Shown piece by piece: positions 1-8,886 of a stretch of 64,000 nucleotides of DNA (positions within the stretch are counted from its first letter, which is position 1; each line of letters starts with the position of its first letter). Source of the stretch: Flammeovirga aprica JL-4 (lineage in GTDB: Bacteria; Bacteroidota; Bacteroidia; Cytophagales; Flammeovirgaceae). The position numbers were made by a program, and so were the translations under genes. The notes beneath the pieces were generated by a model. It did not search any database. It worked only from the letters and a program-made list of their open reading frames with translations, and was not told the origin of the DNA. Location: contig NZ_JABANE010000006.1 of NCBI RefSeq assembly GCF_012844305.1, positions 81,887 through 145,886 of the forward strand, given 5' to 3'.

Positions 1-122
1 GTGGTTCTGCTAAGCCAAGCAACGCTCAAGAATTATTCGCTCAACCTGACGTTGACGGTGGTTTGATCGGTGGTGCTTCATTAGTAGCTAGAGACTTCAT
101 CGAAATCTCAAAATCATACTAA
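1..122 (+). CDS. tpiA: Triosephosphate isomerase, C-terminal end (partial)
   Basis: The reading frame is open from the window edge (third base) to a TAA at 120-122 and encodes the last 39 residues of triosephosphate isomerase. It begins [12 protein letters not shown] and continues with a GGLIGGASL segment. These match the conserved phosphate-binding end of the TIM barrel, where the family has GGSV-P-N and D-GLVGGASL. The enzyme interconverts dihydroxyacetone phosphate and glyceraldehyde 3-phosphate in glycolysis. The active-site Lys, His and Glu lie upstream of the window and cannot be checked. A hairpin terminator follows about 50 bp downstream, so this appears to be the last gene of its transcript. 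Confidence 0.93.
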   Translation, partial: GSAKPSNAQELFAQPDVDGGLIGGASLVARDFIEISKSY

Positions 123-172
123 TTTGAAATTAGGCATGCGTTACGTTACGTATTAAAGATAAACGTGTTTAA

Positions 173-211
173 GGGGGTTGTTCTATAAATAGTTCAACCT
201 CTTTTTTTTAT
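173..211 (+). terminator. Rho-independent terminator after tpiA
   Basis: GGTTG pairs with CAACC around a short AT-rich loop, and an eight-base T run follows. The stem is short and has internal mismatches, but the position after tpiA fits. Confidence 0.6.
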
Positions 212-319
212 CCAAAAACTTGCTTTATACCTTAACTTCAGTATATTAATACTGTGATTAAGCCATTTGCTAAAAAACATGGCTACTTGAATGAAATGGA
301 ACCAAGACTTAATTCAAAA

Positions 320-1144
320 ATGCAGAGACTCTTAATATTCCTATTTTTATTTTCAGTATCAGGTACGCTTCTCTTTGCCCAGAAAAAAGACAAAAAGAAG
401 AAAAATGATATGATTCATGAGGCTACCAAGGATTTGGAAAATCAATCGCAGAACCTCAGAGACAGTATGGTATTTTTCCATCCAGAGTGGGAAAATGGCA
501 ATTTATCATTGAAAGATGGTACAGTATTCAAAGATGTGCCTTTGCTTTATGATTTAGAAAGAGATCAAGTAGAGGTCTTACAGATTGAGGATATTGAGCT
601 GTATGGAGGGGAAGGAATGAAGGATACAACAGTCTTGATTTTTGAACAGCATGAAATTGATGAGTTTGATTTTATAGCCCACACATTAGATGAAAATGAA
701 CAGGAAATAACTGTGCCCCATCACTTTGTAAATGCCGAACGTTTTTATAGAGATGAATTGCCTGCAATTGGTATCTATGAAATTGTGGAGGAAGGTAAGG
801 TTGGTGTCATTGCTTATCCTTATTTATGGAAAATTATGCATAGAACTACAGCTCATTTTGACCCAGAAAGAAGAAGGGAGCTAGAGAACAGTGTGCATGA
901 TGTGAAGGGAAGACAAGCAGAGGTTTATTATAGTTTTGAGTTGAAAGAGAAACTTTACTTGCTGCTGGATGGCAAGGTGATCTATGATTTAGATGTGAAA
1001 AGAAAAACCTTCTTGAAAGTATTTGAAGGTAAAGAGGAGGAAATAAATGAGTATATGAGAAAATCGGGGCTTCAATATAAAAATAGAGAAGATCTGATTA
1101 AAATCGTTAATCACTACAATGGTCTGGCAGAGATGATGAATTAG
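320..1144 (+). CDS. Secreted protein of unknown function
   Basis: The protein has about 274 residues from the preferred start. The open frame extends upstream to a GTG at 254 and an ATG at 299. The ATG at 320 is chosen because a classical signal peptide follows directly (MQRLLIFLFLFSVSGTLLFAQ, cleavage after AQ). The mature protein begins with a lysine-rich stretch. A segment then resembles the 'GxxxLKDGTVFxxVPLxYD' pattern of small Bacteroidota periplasmic proteins that describe a metabolite-like surface, and the C-terminus is helical and charged (EEEINEYMRKSGL). I do not recognise a named domain. It is convergent with the hydrolase at 1141-1920, and the two stop codons overlap in the four bases TTAG, so no intervening terminator exists. 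The function is unknown and a periplasmic location is likely. Confidence 0.75.
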   Translation: MQRLLIFLFLFSVSGTLLFAQKKDKKKKNDMIHEATKDLENQSQNLRDSMVFFHPEWENGNLSLKDGTVFKDVPLLYDLERDQVEVLQIEDIELYGGEGMKDTTVLIFEQHEIDEFDFIAHTLDENEQEITVPHHFVNAERFYRDELPAIGIYEIVEEGKVGVIAYPYLWKIMHRTTAHFDPERRRELENSVHDVKGRQAEVYYSFELKEKLYLLLDGKVIYDLDVKRKTFLKVFEGKEEEINEYMRKSGLQYKNREDLIKIVNHYNGLAEMMN

Positions 1145-1920
1145 TTTTTATCGTCAAGCCATTCCTGAATGTACTCTGCCACTTCTGTCCAATTGGGTTC
1201 AAACATAAAAGCATGAGCTCTGTTCTCAAATATTATGGCCTGCTGTCCATAAAATGTGGCCGTTTTTTCTACATCCTCAGGAAAAATAATTTTATCATCC
1301 CTGAAACCAATATGAGCCATTGGGAAATTAACCTTTGATGCATCAATTTCAAAGTCTCTCAGCATCATTTCCAGTAGAGCTCTGATAGATTCTCTCTGCA
1401 TATTTTTACTGACATGTTTTCGGACTTCTAATGAAGGTAATGTGGTGTAAATCCCTTCTGGAGGTTCTGTTTCAATATATTTTCCAAAAGGAAATAAAGC
1501 GGAGGCAGCAAATTTACCCCAGCTTAAAGGTGCTGTAAGGAAGAATTCAGACATTGACCTGAAAACCCCAAAAGGAGGAACAGCCGCCAATAAAACAGCC
1601 GCTTGAAGGGAAATTTTCTGACCGACAAGCTGTGTTACAAGTCCTCCCATTGAATGACCTATAAGAATAGGCTTTTCATCCAGAGAAGTGATCAGTTTTA
1701 TAACATCTTCTGTGTATTGGTCTAAACCGTATAAATTTAGGAAGAGTTTACTTTCATTATCGCGGTGGCCACTTAGGTGAACGGCGTAGGTGTCGTATCC
1801 CAATTCGGCAAAATAATCTAGAAAATTACCTCTCCATGCTTCTCCATTGAACAAAGCGCCATGGATTAGAATTAGAGGGTGTTTCGATTTTTTCTGTTTT
1901 GCGGGTTTGAAAGTAAACAT
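1141..1920 (-). CDS. Alpha/beta-hydrolase family protein
   Basis: The 259-residue protein has the alpha/beta-hydrolase fold of the AB hydrolase 6 type. The oxyanion segment HGALFNGEAW is near residues 20-29 and the nucleophile elbow GHSMGG puts the catalytic Ser at residue 90. An acidic residue lies in GFRDDK (Asp208/209) and the catalytic His is in NRAHAF (His236). There is no signal peptide, so it should be cytoplasmic. The substrate cannot be inferred; esters, lactones or acyl groups are typical for this fold. It lies just downstream (9 bp) of the LytTR response regulator on the same strand, so it may be cotranscribed with the two-component system. Its stop codon overlaps that of the convergent gene. 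Confidence 0.85.
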   Translation of the reverse strand: MFTFKPAKQKKSKHPLILIHGALFNGEAWRGNFLDYFAELGYDTYAVHLSGHRDNESKLFLNLYGLDQYTEDVIKLITSLDEKPILIGHSMGGLVTQLVGQKISLQAAVLLAAVPPFGVFRSMSEFFLTAPLSWGKFAASALFPFGKYIETEPPEGIYTTLPSLEVRKHVSKNMQRESIRALLEMMLRDFEIDASKVNFPMAHIGFRDDKIIFPEDVEKTATFYGQQAIIFENRAHAFMFEPNWTEVAEYIQEWLDDKN

Positions 1921-1929
1921 CTTTATGAT

Positions 1930-2697
1930 TTATGAGTTGGGCATTATTCCTTTACTGTAAATTGTATCCTTCACTGTTTGCTGATACAATCTGCCGATAG
2001 GAAGCATCTTTCCGTTTTTCAATTCTACCTGATTTCCCTCAATTGCATTTACCTTTTTAAGTGAAATAGCATAGGAGCGGTGTATTCTTATAAATTCGTC
2101 CTCAGGAAGATTTTCCAGAATCTTAGTAAGCGTATAGTGCACCACCATTTCTTTTTCCTTGGTGTAAATTCTCAAGTAATCTTTCAGACTTTCCATATAA
2201 ATGATGTCGTCAAGAAAAACTTTCAGCATTTTCTTTTCTACTTTCAGGAAGATAAAACGCTCTTCTTCTGTGCTTGCAGAAGAGGAGGAAACAGGTGCCG
2301 CAACAGTTTTAGGAGGAGCCTTAGCCGCTTCTTTAGTGTGTATAAACTGCGCTGCTTTATTTGCCGCTTTTAAGAAACGTTGAAAAGAAATAGGTTTTAA
2401 TAAATAATCCAGAGCGGAAATCTCAAAACCTTCCAAAGCATATTCTCTATGTGCGGTAGTAAGAATAACTTCCGGCTTCTGCTCCAGCGACTTCACAAAG
2501 TCAATTCCTGTAAGCATCGGCATGTTTATATCTAAAAACAGCAGATCAATCTTATTGTTTTGTAATATATTGAAAGCTTCGATCGCACTTTCGCATTTGG
2601 CCACAATTTCAAATTCATTGAGACGAAGTAGATAATTTTCAATCACCTTGATTGCTAAAGGTTCATCATCAATGATTAGGCATTTTATTTTGCTCAT
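1930..2697 (-). CDS. LytTR-family response regulator
   Basis: The 255-residue protein has an N-terminal receiver domain (about residues 4-120). It shows the acidic pair IIDDEP, the phospho-acceptor Asp56 in FLDINMP, the conserved Thr in LTTAH and Lys101 in LLKP. A low-complexity Ala/Pro/Ser linker (about 122-148) leads to a C-terminal LytTR DNA-binding domain (about 152-250, with IYMESLKDYLRIYT and FIRIHRSYAISLKKV). It is the cognate partner of the histidine kinase upstream: the regulator's start lies inside the last 29 bases of the kinase gene, which implies translational coupling. The promoter lies in the region shared with susC, so the SusC/SusD pair is a plausible target. That link is inferred from position and from LytTR-like half-sites. 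Confidence 0.93.
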   Translation of the reverse strand: MSKIKCLIIDDEPLAIKVIENYLLRLNEFEIVAKCESAIEAFNILQNNKIDLLFLDINMPMLTGIDFVKSLEQKPEVILTTAHREYALEGFEISALDYLLKPISFQRFLKAANKAAQFIHTKEAAKAPPKTVAAPVSSSSASTEEERFIFLKVEKKMLKVFLDDIIYMESLKDYLRIYTKEKEMVVHYTLTKILENLPEDEFIRIHRSYAISLKKVNAIEGNQVELKNGKMLPIGRLYQQTVKDTIYSKGIMPNS

Positions 2698-3820
2698 CTC
2701 TTGGAATTTTAAGTGTTACTTTAAAAATCTTCTCCCCATCGTTAATATCCAGAGAATAGAGGTCACCGTATAGTAAGCCTAATCTTCTTCTAGCGTTTTC
2801 TAGTCCAAATCCACCAGTCTTAGGTTTATTTTGCGTATCAGTAGTAAGATTAAACGGTAGAGGTGTCTGGTCAATGTTAGGATTTTCTACTTCAAAAGTG
2901 ATAAAATCCTGTGAAATCTTCAAGTGAAGTGATATATCAATCTCATTTAATTTGTTCTTGGTGCCATGTTTAAAGGTATTTTCAATAAACGGCAACAATA
3001 ATAACTGAGGAATCCGCACCCCATCGTCATCACCTTCCACTTCAAATGTAAGATTAAGTCGGTGGCCAAAGCGTAGCTTCTCAAGGTCAAGATAGTTTTG
3101 CAGATAATACATTTCATCAGAAAGAAGCACTCTTGACTCTTTTTGATAAAGCATATAACTCATCAGTTCCGAGAGCTTTATGATGGCATCCGGAGCATCA
3201 TCACTCTTATCTAAAGTAAGTGAATAGATATTATTTAAAGTATTGAACAGGAAATGAGGCTGTATCTGTGATTTCAGCAAGTTCAATTCCGTCATCATAT
3301 TTTGTTTTTCAAGCTCGCGTGTACGTTTCTGATTGATGATCCAGTTTCTGGTCAACGCAATAGAAGTGGTAATTCCCAGCACATATAATTCACCCGTAAT
3401 AATGGCTACAACATGATTAACACTGAAAATTTCCGCCTGCGTGCCAGCTTCAGGCCATACCGGTAATAAAAACTGCTGTGTCATAAATACTTTGACATAC
3501 ATCATTACTACTAAAGCGCCAGCAAGGTTCAATAAATAAAGAACATATTTCTTAGAAGGAATAAACTTTGGAAGTAAATAATACGCGTGATAGTACGTAA
3601 GGGGGATATGAATCGCAAAACCTATTATATTTGATTGGAAAGAATAGGTATAGTCATCATAGTAGCTTCCCCATCTCAATCCATTTAAAAGAAAATAGAT
3701 TAACCAAAATATGGTATGATGTAATATAGGCTTCTGCAGTTTAAGCGTCATCACTTCGGGGATATGTTCAAAGAAGTTTACTGGCTCATTGAACTTATTT
3801 TTATCAGTAGATATAGCCAT
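2669..3820 (-). CDS. LytS/YehU-type sensor histidine kinase
   Basis: The 383-residue protein is a membrane sensor kinase of the His_kinase (PF06580) class. Four hydrophobic segments occupy roughly residues 33-160, with no large extracytoplasmic domain. A short coiled region precedes the H-box SQIQPHFLFNTLNNI with the phospho-accepting His189. The C-terminal ATPase domain has the N-box LLPFIENTFKHG and a GFGLENARRRL glycine box. This family pairs with LytTR regulators, and the regulator gene overlaps its 3' end. Sensing is probably through the membrane segments. The 5' region faces susC divergently across about 300 bp. The signal sensed is unknown. Confidence 0.93.
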   Translation of the reverse strand: MAISTDKNKFNEPVNFFEHIPEVMTLKLQKPILHHTIFWLIYFLLNGLRWGSYYDDYTYSFQSNIIGFAIHIPLTYYHAYYLLPKFIPSKKYVLYLLNLAGALVVMMYVKVFMTQQFLLPVWPEAGTQAEIFSVNHVVAIITGELYVLGITTSIALTRNWIINQKRTRELEKQNMMTELNLLKSQIQPHFLFNTLNNIYSLTLDKSDDAPDAIIKLSELMSYMLYQKESRVLLSDEMYYLQNYLDLEKLRFGHRLNLTFEVEGDDDGVRIPQLLLLPFIENTFKHGTKNKLNEIDISLHLKISQDFITFEVENPNIDQTPLPFNLTTDTQNKPKTGGFGLENARRRLGLLYGDLYSLDINDGEKIFKVTLKIPRDEQNKMPNH

Positions 3821-3858
3821 TGTTAACGAAAGTTTAATAATATCTACTAATTATATGT

Positions 3859-3920
3859 TAAATGTCAATGAGACAATTAAATTAGATTTATGTTACAAAT
3901 ATAAGATTTTATGACATTTA
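3859..3920. promoter_or_regulatory. Long-spaced 9-bp inverted repeat, kinase side of the divergent control region
   Basis: TAAATGTCA at 3859-3867 is matched perfectly by TGACATTTA at 3912-3920. The arm centres are 52-53 bp apart, close to the spacing of the second inverted repeat nearer susC. It lies just upstream of the histidine kinase start (minus strand). It could be an operator bound by a looped or tetrameric regulator. That reading is inference. Confidence 0.4.
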
Positions 3921-3956
3921 TCCTTAGATGAATGCAGTTCGTCTGTGAATTAACGT

Positions 3957-4020
3957 TGTATAACAGACGTTAATCACTGTTAATCTATTTTTTTAATTTT
4001 CCTTAAGTGTCTGTTATACA
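3957..4020. promoter_or_regulatory. Perfect 12-bp inverted repeat and LytTR-like direct repeats upstream of susC
   Basis: TGTATAACAGAC at 3957-3968 is repeated in inverse as GTCTGTTATACA at 4009-4020, with arm centres 52 bp apart (about five helical turns). Inside it, GTTAATC occurs twice at exactly 10-bp spacing (3969-3975 and 3979-3985). The core resembles LytTR half-sites such as AC-GTTAA. A LytTR system is encoded divergently next door, so this is a candidate binding region for it. Confidence 0.5.
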
Positions 4021-4039
4021 TTTACGATATCAAGAAAAT

Positions 4040-4095
4040 GCAAGGGAGTGTTTCCTTTGCTTGTGAGCAAAATTACTAATTACTCTCTGCTCACA
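4040..4095 (+). promoter_or_regulatory. Overlapping alternative hairpins in the presumed susC leader
   Basis: Three stems compete for the same bases. The first is GCAAGGGA with TCCTTTGC (4040-4060, one G-T pair). The second is TTTGCT with AGCAAA (4056-4071). The third is TGTGAGCA with TGCTCACA (4062-4095). The middle stem excludes both others. This arrangement is typical of leader RNAs that switch between folds. No T run follows, so any effect would be on translation or RNA stability rather than termination. Confidence 0.4.
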
Positions 4096-4124
4096 TCGTC
4101 TGTTCATCTAACCTTCAGTTCAAT

Positions 4125-7100
4125 ATGAAATTCAGACTACTAACATTAGTCATTAGCCTACTACTAATGACAAATTTCCTTCAAGCACAAGAGTCACTTG
4201 TGAAAGGTACAGTAAGTGAAAATGGCACAGGAGAGCCATTACCAGGTGTAAACGTATTAATCAAAGGTACCTCTGTAGGTACAACAACCGATTTTAATGG
4301 TGAGTTTAGTTTAACAGTAGGAGAAGGATCAACGCTTTCTTTCTCTTATATTGGTTACAAAACGCAAGATGTTGAAGTCGGTACTCAAACATCATTTGAC
4401 ATCTCTTTAGAGGTAGATGCCGAACAACTAGAAGAAGTTGTGGTGACAGCATTTGGTATGGAAAGAGAATCAAAAGCTCTTGGTTATGCAGTCCAAGAAG
4501 TAAAGGGAGATGATTTAGCAGTAGCTAAAGAACCAAGCGTAATTAATGGATTGTCTGGTAAAGTATCAGGTGTACAAATTACTAAAACTGCAGGTGGTGC
4601 AGGTGGTTCATCTCGTGTTGTTATCCGTGGTAACAACTCTTTAACAGGATCAAACCAACCATTATATATTGTTGATGGTGTGCCGATTGATAACTCATCT
4701 TTCTATAACACAGGAAGCTACTGGGATGGTGGTGTTGATTATGGTGATGGTATTGGTGATATCAACCCTGATGACATTGAATCACTTTCAGTATTAAAAG
4801 GACCTGCAGCAGCAGCTTTATATGGTTCACGTGCAGCAGGTGGTGTTATCTTAATCACTACTAAGAAAGGAAAAAACAGAAATGGCAAACTTACTGTAGA
4901 GTACAATGGTAACTTCACTTTCGAAAATCCATTGGTATTACCAAACTTCCAAAATGAGTATGGTCTTGGTCGTGATGGTGTAATCCCTGCAGCAGAAGAA
5001 ATTCGTTCTCAACAAAACTCTCAATCAAGTTGGGGACCTAGAATGCAAGGTCAAACGTACACAGACTGGACAGGTAATGAATCACAATACACTGCTCAAC
5101 CTGATAACGTAAAAGACTTCTTCAATACTGGTACTACAATGATGAACTCAATTGCAGTAGGTGGTGGAGATGAAAAAGCAAACTTCAGACTTTCATATGC
5201 AAACTTAAAGAATGAAGGTATGGTGCCAACGTCAACTTTTGAAAGAAACTCAGTTGGCTTAAGAGGTAGTATGAAGAAAGGTATCTTAACTGTAGATAGT
5301 AAAGTAAACTACTTTAATGTAAAGGGTTATAACAGAGCTTATATGGCTGAAACAATGGAGAACCCAATGTTTACTTTTATCAACATGGGACGTTCTGTTA
5401 GAACTCAAGATCTTAAGAATAACACAATGAGAGATGGAGAGCATTTCAACTTCTCAAACAATCAGTTCTTAATGAACCCATATTACGCTCTTGAAAAAGC
5501 ACCAAACTGGGATGAGAAAAACAGAGTTTTAGGTTTTGTTTCTGCTAAGTTTGATATCATGGAAGGTTTAAGCTTCCAAGCTCGTACAGGTTTGGATCAC
5601 TGGACACACGACAGATTTAGAACTTCACCAAAAGGTGCTGAAGGTACTGTATACAGACCAGCTGGTAGATTAGAAAAAGACGCTTTCAATGTAACAGAGC
5701 AAAACACTGACTTTATCTTTAACTTTAAGAAAGACTTCTCAAGTGATTTATCATTGAGTGCAATTGCAGGTGCTAACTTCTTACATCAAAATGTTGTATA
5801 TACTAACACGTTAGCGGGTGCATTGGTAGAGAGAGATTGGTACAGCTTCAACAACGCTGATGGAGGAACTGCAACACGTGAGAACATCACTGAAAAGAAA
5901 GTTCACTCAGTATTTGGTTCAGCAAACATTGGATATAAGAACGTATTATTCTTAGACTTAACAGCAAGAAATGACTGGTCATCAGCGCTACCTAATCAAT
6001 CATTCTTCTATCCTTCAGTAACAGGTGCATTTGCCTTCTCTGAATTATTAGATGTAGATGAGTCAATCTTCACTTTTGGTAAAGTAAGAGCATCATGGGC
6101 TAAAGTAGGTAAAGATACAGATCCTTACTCAACTTCATTAGCTTACTCTATCATCACTCAAGATGTTATTAATGGTCAGCCTGCAGGAGCAATTGGTACA
6201 ATCACAAACAGAGGTGATATCACTTCAGTATCAGTAATTGATCCTAACTTATTACCAGAGATTACTACTTCATGGGAAATTGGTGCAGACCTTAAGTTCT
6301 TAAATAACAGAATTGGATTAGACGTAACATACTACAGCGGAATCTCTGAAAATCAAGTTATCCCAGTACCACTTCCAAATACTGCAGGAGCTCAGTCGAT
6401 CGTAGTAAACCAAGGATCAATGAAAAACAGTGGTATTGAATTAATGTTGACAGCAAATGCCATCCAAAAAGGATCATTTAACTGGGATATCACAGCCAAC
6501 TTCACAAAAAATACAAACGAATTAGTATCACTTTATGAAGAGGTAGGTTTGGATGAGTTATTATTAAACCAATCTGCAAGAGGTGAGGTAAGAATCTTAG
6601 CTCAAACAGGTAAGCCTTATGGTCAAATTGTAGGTAGACAATTAGTTAGAGATGCAAGCGGTAATCCTCAGTTTAATGCTGAAACTGGTGAAGACGGATT
6701 AACAGTTTATACGCCACAGTTCGAAGAAGATAAAGAGTTAGGTAACATTACTCCAGACTTCATGTTAGGTTTATCAAACAGATTCTCTTACAAAAACTTT
6801 GTAATGAATGTTGTTTTAGATGCGAAGATCGGTGGAGATATGTTCTCTTACACGAATTACAACTTACATAGAAACGGTCATCACCAAACTACTGCTGACC
6901 AAAGAAATGCAGGTGGTGTTAATGTATCTGTAGACGGATCAGTTCAAAAAATCGACACACAAGCTTACTATGATGCTATCGGAAACTCAGCAGTTGCAGA
7001 TGCTTTCGTACAAGACGCTTCATATGTGAAATTAAGAGAAGTAAGTTTTGGGTATAAATTACCAACTTCATTAACTCAAAAAGTATACATCCAAGGTGCT

Positions 7101-7256
7101 ACAATCTCATTCATTGGTAGAAATTTAGCATTGCTTTACAGCGGAGTTGATGGTATTGATCCTGAATCTTTAGTATCAAGAGGAATGTTAGGAATTGAGT
7201 ATGCTGCTATCCCTTCTTCAGCAAGTTATGGTTTTAACTTAAACTTGAAATTCTAA
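4125..7256 (+). CDS. SusC/RagA-family TonB-linked outer-membrane transporter
   Basis: The 1043-residue protein is a typical SusC-class TonB-dependent transporter. The parts in order are: a signal peptide (1-22, ending LQAQ); a carboxypeptidase-regulatory-like domain (about 25-100, with GEPLPGVNVLIKGTSVG); a TonB-box-like stretch and plug domain (about 105-245, with QPLYIVDGVP and ALYGSRAAGGVILITTKKG); and a 22-strand beta-barrel ending in a C-terminal Phe (LNLKF). It imports a ligand captured by the SusD lipoprotein encoded 73 bp downstream. There is no glycosidase or peptidase next to the pair, so the substrate cannot be named from context. Upstream it faces a LytS/LytTR system and has a complex control region. 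Confidence 0.96.
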   Translation: MKFRLLTLVISLLLMTNFLQAQESLVKGTVSENGTGEPLPGVNVLIKGTSVGTTTDFNGEFSLTVGEGSTLSFSYIGYKTQDVEVGTQTSFDISLEVDAEQLEEVVVTAFGMERESKALGYAVQEVKGDDLAVAKEPSVINGLSGKVSGVQITKTAGGAGGSSRVVIRGNNSLTGSNQPLYIVDGVPIDNSSFYNTGSYWDGGVDYGDGIGDINPDDIESLSVLKGPAAAALYGSRAAGGVILITTKKGKNRNGKLTVEYNGNFTFENPLVLPNFQNEYGLGRDGVIPAAEEIRSQQNSQSSWGPRMQGQTYTDWTGNESQYTAQPDNVKDFFNTGTTMMNSIAVGGGDEKANFRLSYANLKNEGMVPTSTFERNSVGLRGSMKKGILTVDSKVNYFNVKGYNRAYMAETMENPMFTFINMGRSVRTQDLKNNTMRDGEHFNFSNNQFLMNPYYALEKAPNWDEKNRVLGFVSAKFDIMEGLSFQARTGLDHWTHDRFRTSPKGAEGTVYRPAGRLEKDAFNVTEQNTDFIFNFKKDFSSDLSLSAIAGANFLHQNVVYTNTLAGALVERDWYSFNNADGGTATRENITEKKVHSVFGSANIGYKNVLFLDLTARNDWSSALPNQSFFYPSVTGAFAFSELLDVDESIFTFGKVRASWAKVGKDTDPYSTSLAYSIITQDVINGQPAGAIGTITNRGDITSVSVIDPNLLPEITTSWEIGADLKFLNNRIGLDVTYYSGISENQVIPVPLPNTAGAQSIVVNQGSMKNSGIELMLTANAIQKGSFNWDITANFTKNTNELVSLYEEVGLDELLLNQSARGEVRILAQTGKPYGQIVGRQLVRDASGNPQFNAETGEDGLTVYTPQFEEDKELGNITPDFMLGLSNRFSYKNFVMNVVLDAKIGGDMFSYTNYNLHRNGHHQTTADQRNAGGVNVSVDGSVQKIDTQAYYDAIGNSAVADAFVQDASYVKLREVSFGYKLPTSLTQKVYIQGATISFIGRNLALLYSGVDGIDPESLVSRGMLGIEYAAIPSSASYGFNLNLKF

Positions 7257-7276
7257 CAAAGTAATTCATTCTAAAT

Positions 7277-7305
7277 AGTACACAGTACATTATGTATTGT
7301 GTACT
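7277..7305 (+). promoter_or_regulatory. Intercistronic stem-loop between susC and susD
   Basis: A 13-bp stem (AGTACACAGTACA with TGTATTGTGTACT, one G-T pair) closes over three bases. It is not followed by a T run, so it is probably not a terminator. A stem here could protect the susC 3' end or set the SusC:SusD ratio by processing. Confidence 0.6.
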
Positions 7306-7329
7306 TGAAATACACAAAATCTTTAGATT

Positions 7330-8775
7330 ATGAAATTTACAAAGTCCATTAAAAATATATTAGTTGCAGGAGCCTTGCTTATATCAGGAGCTTCTTGTAC
7401 AAGTGATTTTGAGGAAATCAATACAAACCCAAACATTCCTTCTAACCAACCAAGTGCGGCACAGTATTTTACATTTGCTCAGTTAGCTACTTCAGGTGTT
7501 GGTCATGAAACTCCACGTTTGAATAGCCTTTCAACAGGTGTTTGGAGTATGCATTTCACAACTTCTTTTGGTACTGACAACCAAACTTGGGTAACAGGTA
7601 CTGGACCAATGTGGGTAGAAGAATACTTCAATAACTCATACATCAAAGTGCTAGGTAACTTACTTGCAGCTCAAATGCAATTGGAGTCAGAGAGTGCTGG
7701 TTATGCTATGATGGAAGTATGGAGAGTATATCATGCGCACAGAATGGCTGACTTGTACGGTCACATTCCTTATTCAGAAGCAGGAAAAGCATTGACGGAT
7801 GGTATTTTGAAGCCTAAGTATGATGCACAATCTGAAGTATATTCAGATATGATCAATGTACTTTCAGCTGCTATTGCTAAGTTAAGCGGTGGAGGAAACA
7901 CTTTTGGAGCACAAGACCTGATTTATGGTGGTGATCATGCAATGTGGGCAAAGTTTGCTAACTCTTTAAAGTTACGTTTAGCAAATAGAGTAGGTAACAC
8001 TTCAGCAATTCAAGAAGCATTAAATGCACCACTGATCACTTCATTGGATGATCAAGCTTTAATTCCTTACAGCGGTCAAGGTGATGTATGGAACATGGGT
8101 TCTAACGGAGATGTATTCTCGTTCTCATGGTTACTTTCTCATCCTTCTCAAGGTATCTTGAATGTAATGACAGGTCGTGATATGGATGAAACAAATGACG
8201 ATCCACGTTTAAGTGTATTCTTTGATAATTCTATTGCTGATTCTGATGCAAAAACACCTTGGTATACACCAACAATTTCACACGGTGAGGTACCTGCAGC
8301 AACAAATATTTTCAGAGTAAACCAAGCAAATTTAGGTGGAGCTGATTCTCCGGATTTATTGGTGACAGCAGCTGAAGTTGCATTCTTGAAAGCAGAACAA
8401 TCATTATCTGAAGCAGATTTTATTGCAGGGGTTAACTTGTCACTATCACACTATGGTTTAGGTGATGATGTAGAGGCAAACTATCCTGTATTTGCAGCGA
8501 AATTAAAAGCAGATTTTGCAGCAAATGCGAAAGCAGCAATTCTTACACAAAAGTGGGTAGCTATTATTGGTAATGGCCCTGAGTCTTTTGCAGAAGTAAG
8601 AAGAAACAGAGATTTGTTTTACGGTACTATTCTTCAACCAAATGTTGATTACGTAAAAACGATTTATGATAATTTCTCATTTGATCGTTTAGACTTTCCA
8701 AACAGTGAGAAAGCAAGTAATGCAGAAGGTGTAGAACAAGCTAAAACGCTTCCTGATAATTTCTGGTGGAACTAA
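7330..8775 (+). CDS. SusD/RagB-family lipoprotein (SusD-like 2 type)
   Basis: The 481-residue partner of the SusC transporter has a lipoprotein signal peptide ending GASC, so Cys23 is the lipidated residue after an SPII cut. The mature start TSDFEEINTNPN is typical of the SusD-like group PF12771. The sequence HRMADLYGHIPYSEA belongs to the helical TPR-like core. It forms the lid over the SusC barrel and captures the ligand at the cell surface. It is cotranscribed with susC, with a strong stem-loop between them. A terminator follows 64 bp after the stop. The ligand is unknown; members of this subgroup often sit without carbohydrate enzymes. Confidence 0.94.
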   Translation: MKFTKSIKNILVAGALLISGASCTSDFEEINTNPNIPSNQPSAAQYFTFAQLATSGVGHETPRLNSLSTGVWSMHFTTSFGTDNQTWVTGTGPMWVEEYFNNSYIKVLGNLLAAQMQLESESAGYAMMEVWRVYHAHRMADLYGHIPYSEAGKALTDGILKPKYDAQSEVYSDMINVLSAAIAKLSGGGNTFGAQDLIYGGDHAMWAKFANSLKLRLANRVGNTSAIQEALNAPLITSLDDQALIPYSGQGDVWNMGSNGDVFSFSWLLSHPSQGILNVMTGRDMDETNDDPRLSVFFDNSIADSDAKTPWYTPTISHGEVPAATNIFRVNQANLGGADSPDLLVTAAEVAFLKAEQSLSEADFIAGVNLSLSHYGLGDDVEANYPVFAAKLKADFAANAKAAILTQKWVAIIGNGPESFAEVRRNRDLFYGTILQPNVDYVKTIYDNFSFDRLDFPNSEKASNAEGVEQAKTLPDNFWWN

Positions 8776-8838
8776 GTCCTCCACATTTAAAAAGAATTTA
8801 GGTGAATAATAATATAACGGACAATGAATTAAATACAA

Positions 8839-8867
8839 GCAGAGGAAATTTTCTCCTCTGCCTGTTT
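8839..8867 (+). terminator. Terminator of the susCD operon
   Basis: A perfect 8-bp stem (GCAGAGGA with TCCTCTGC) with a seven-base loop is followed by CTGTTTTAC. The T run is short. Confidence 0.7.
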
Positions 8868-8886
8868 TACTAATTGTTTCAGTAAG

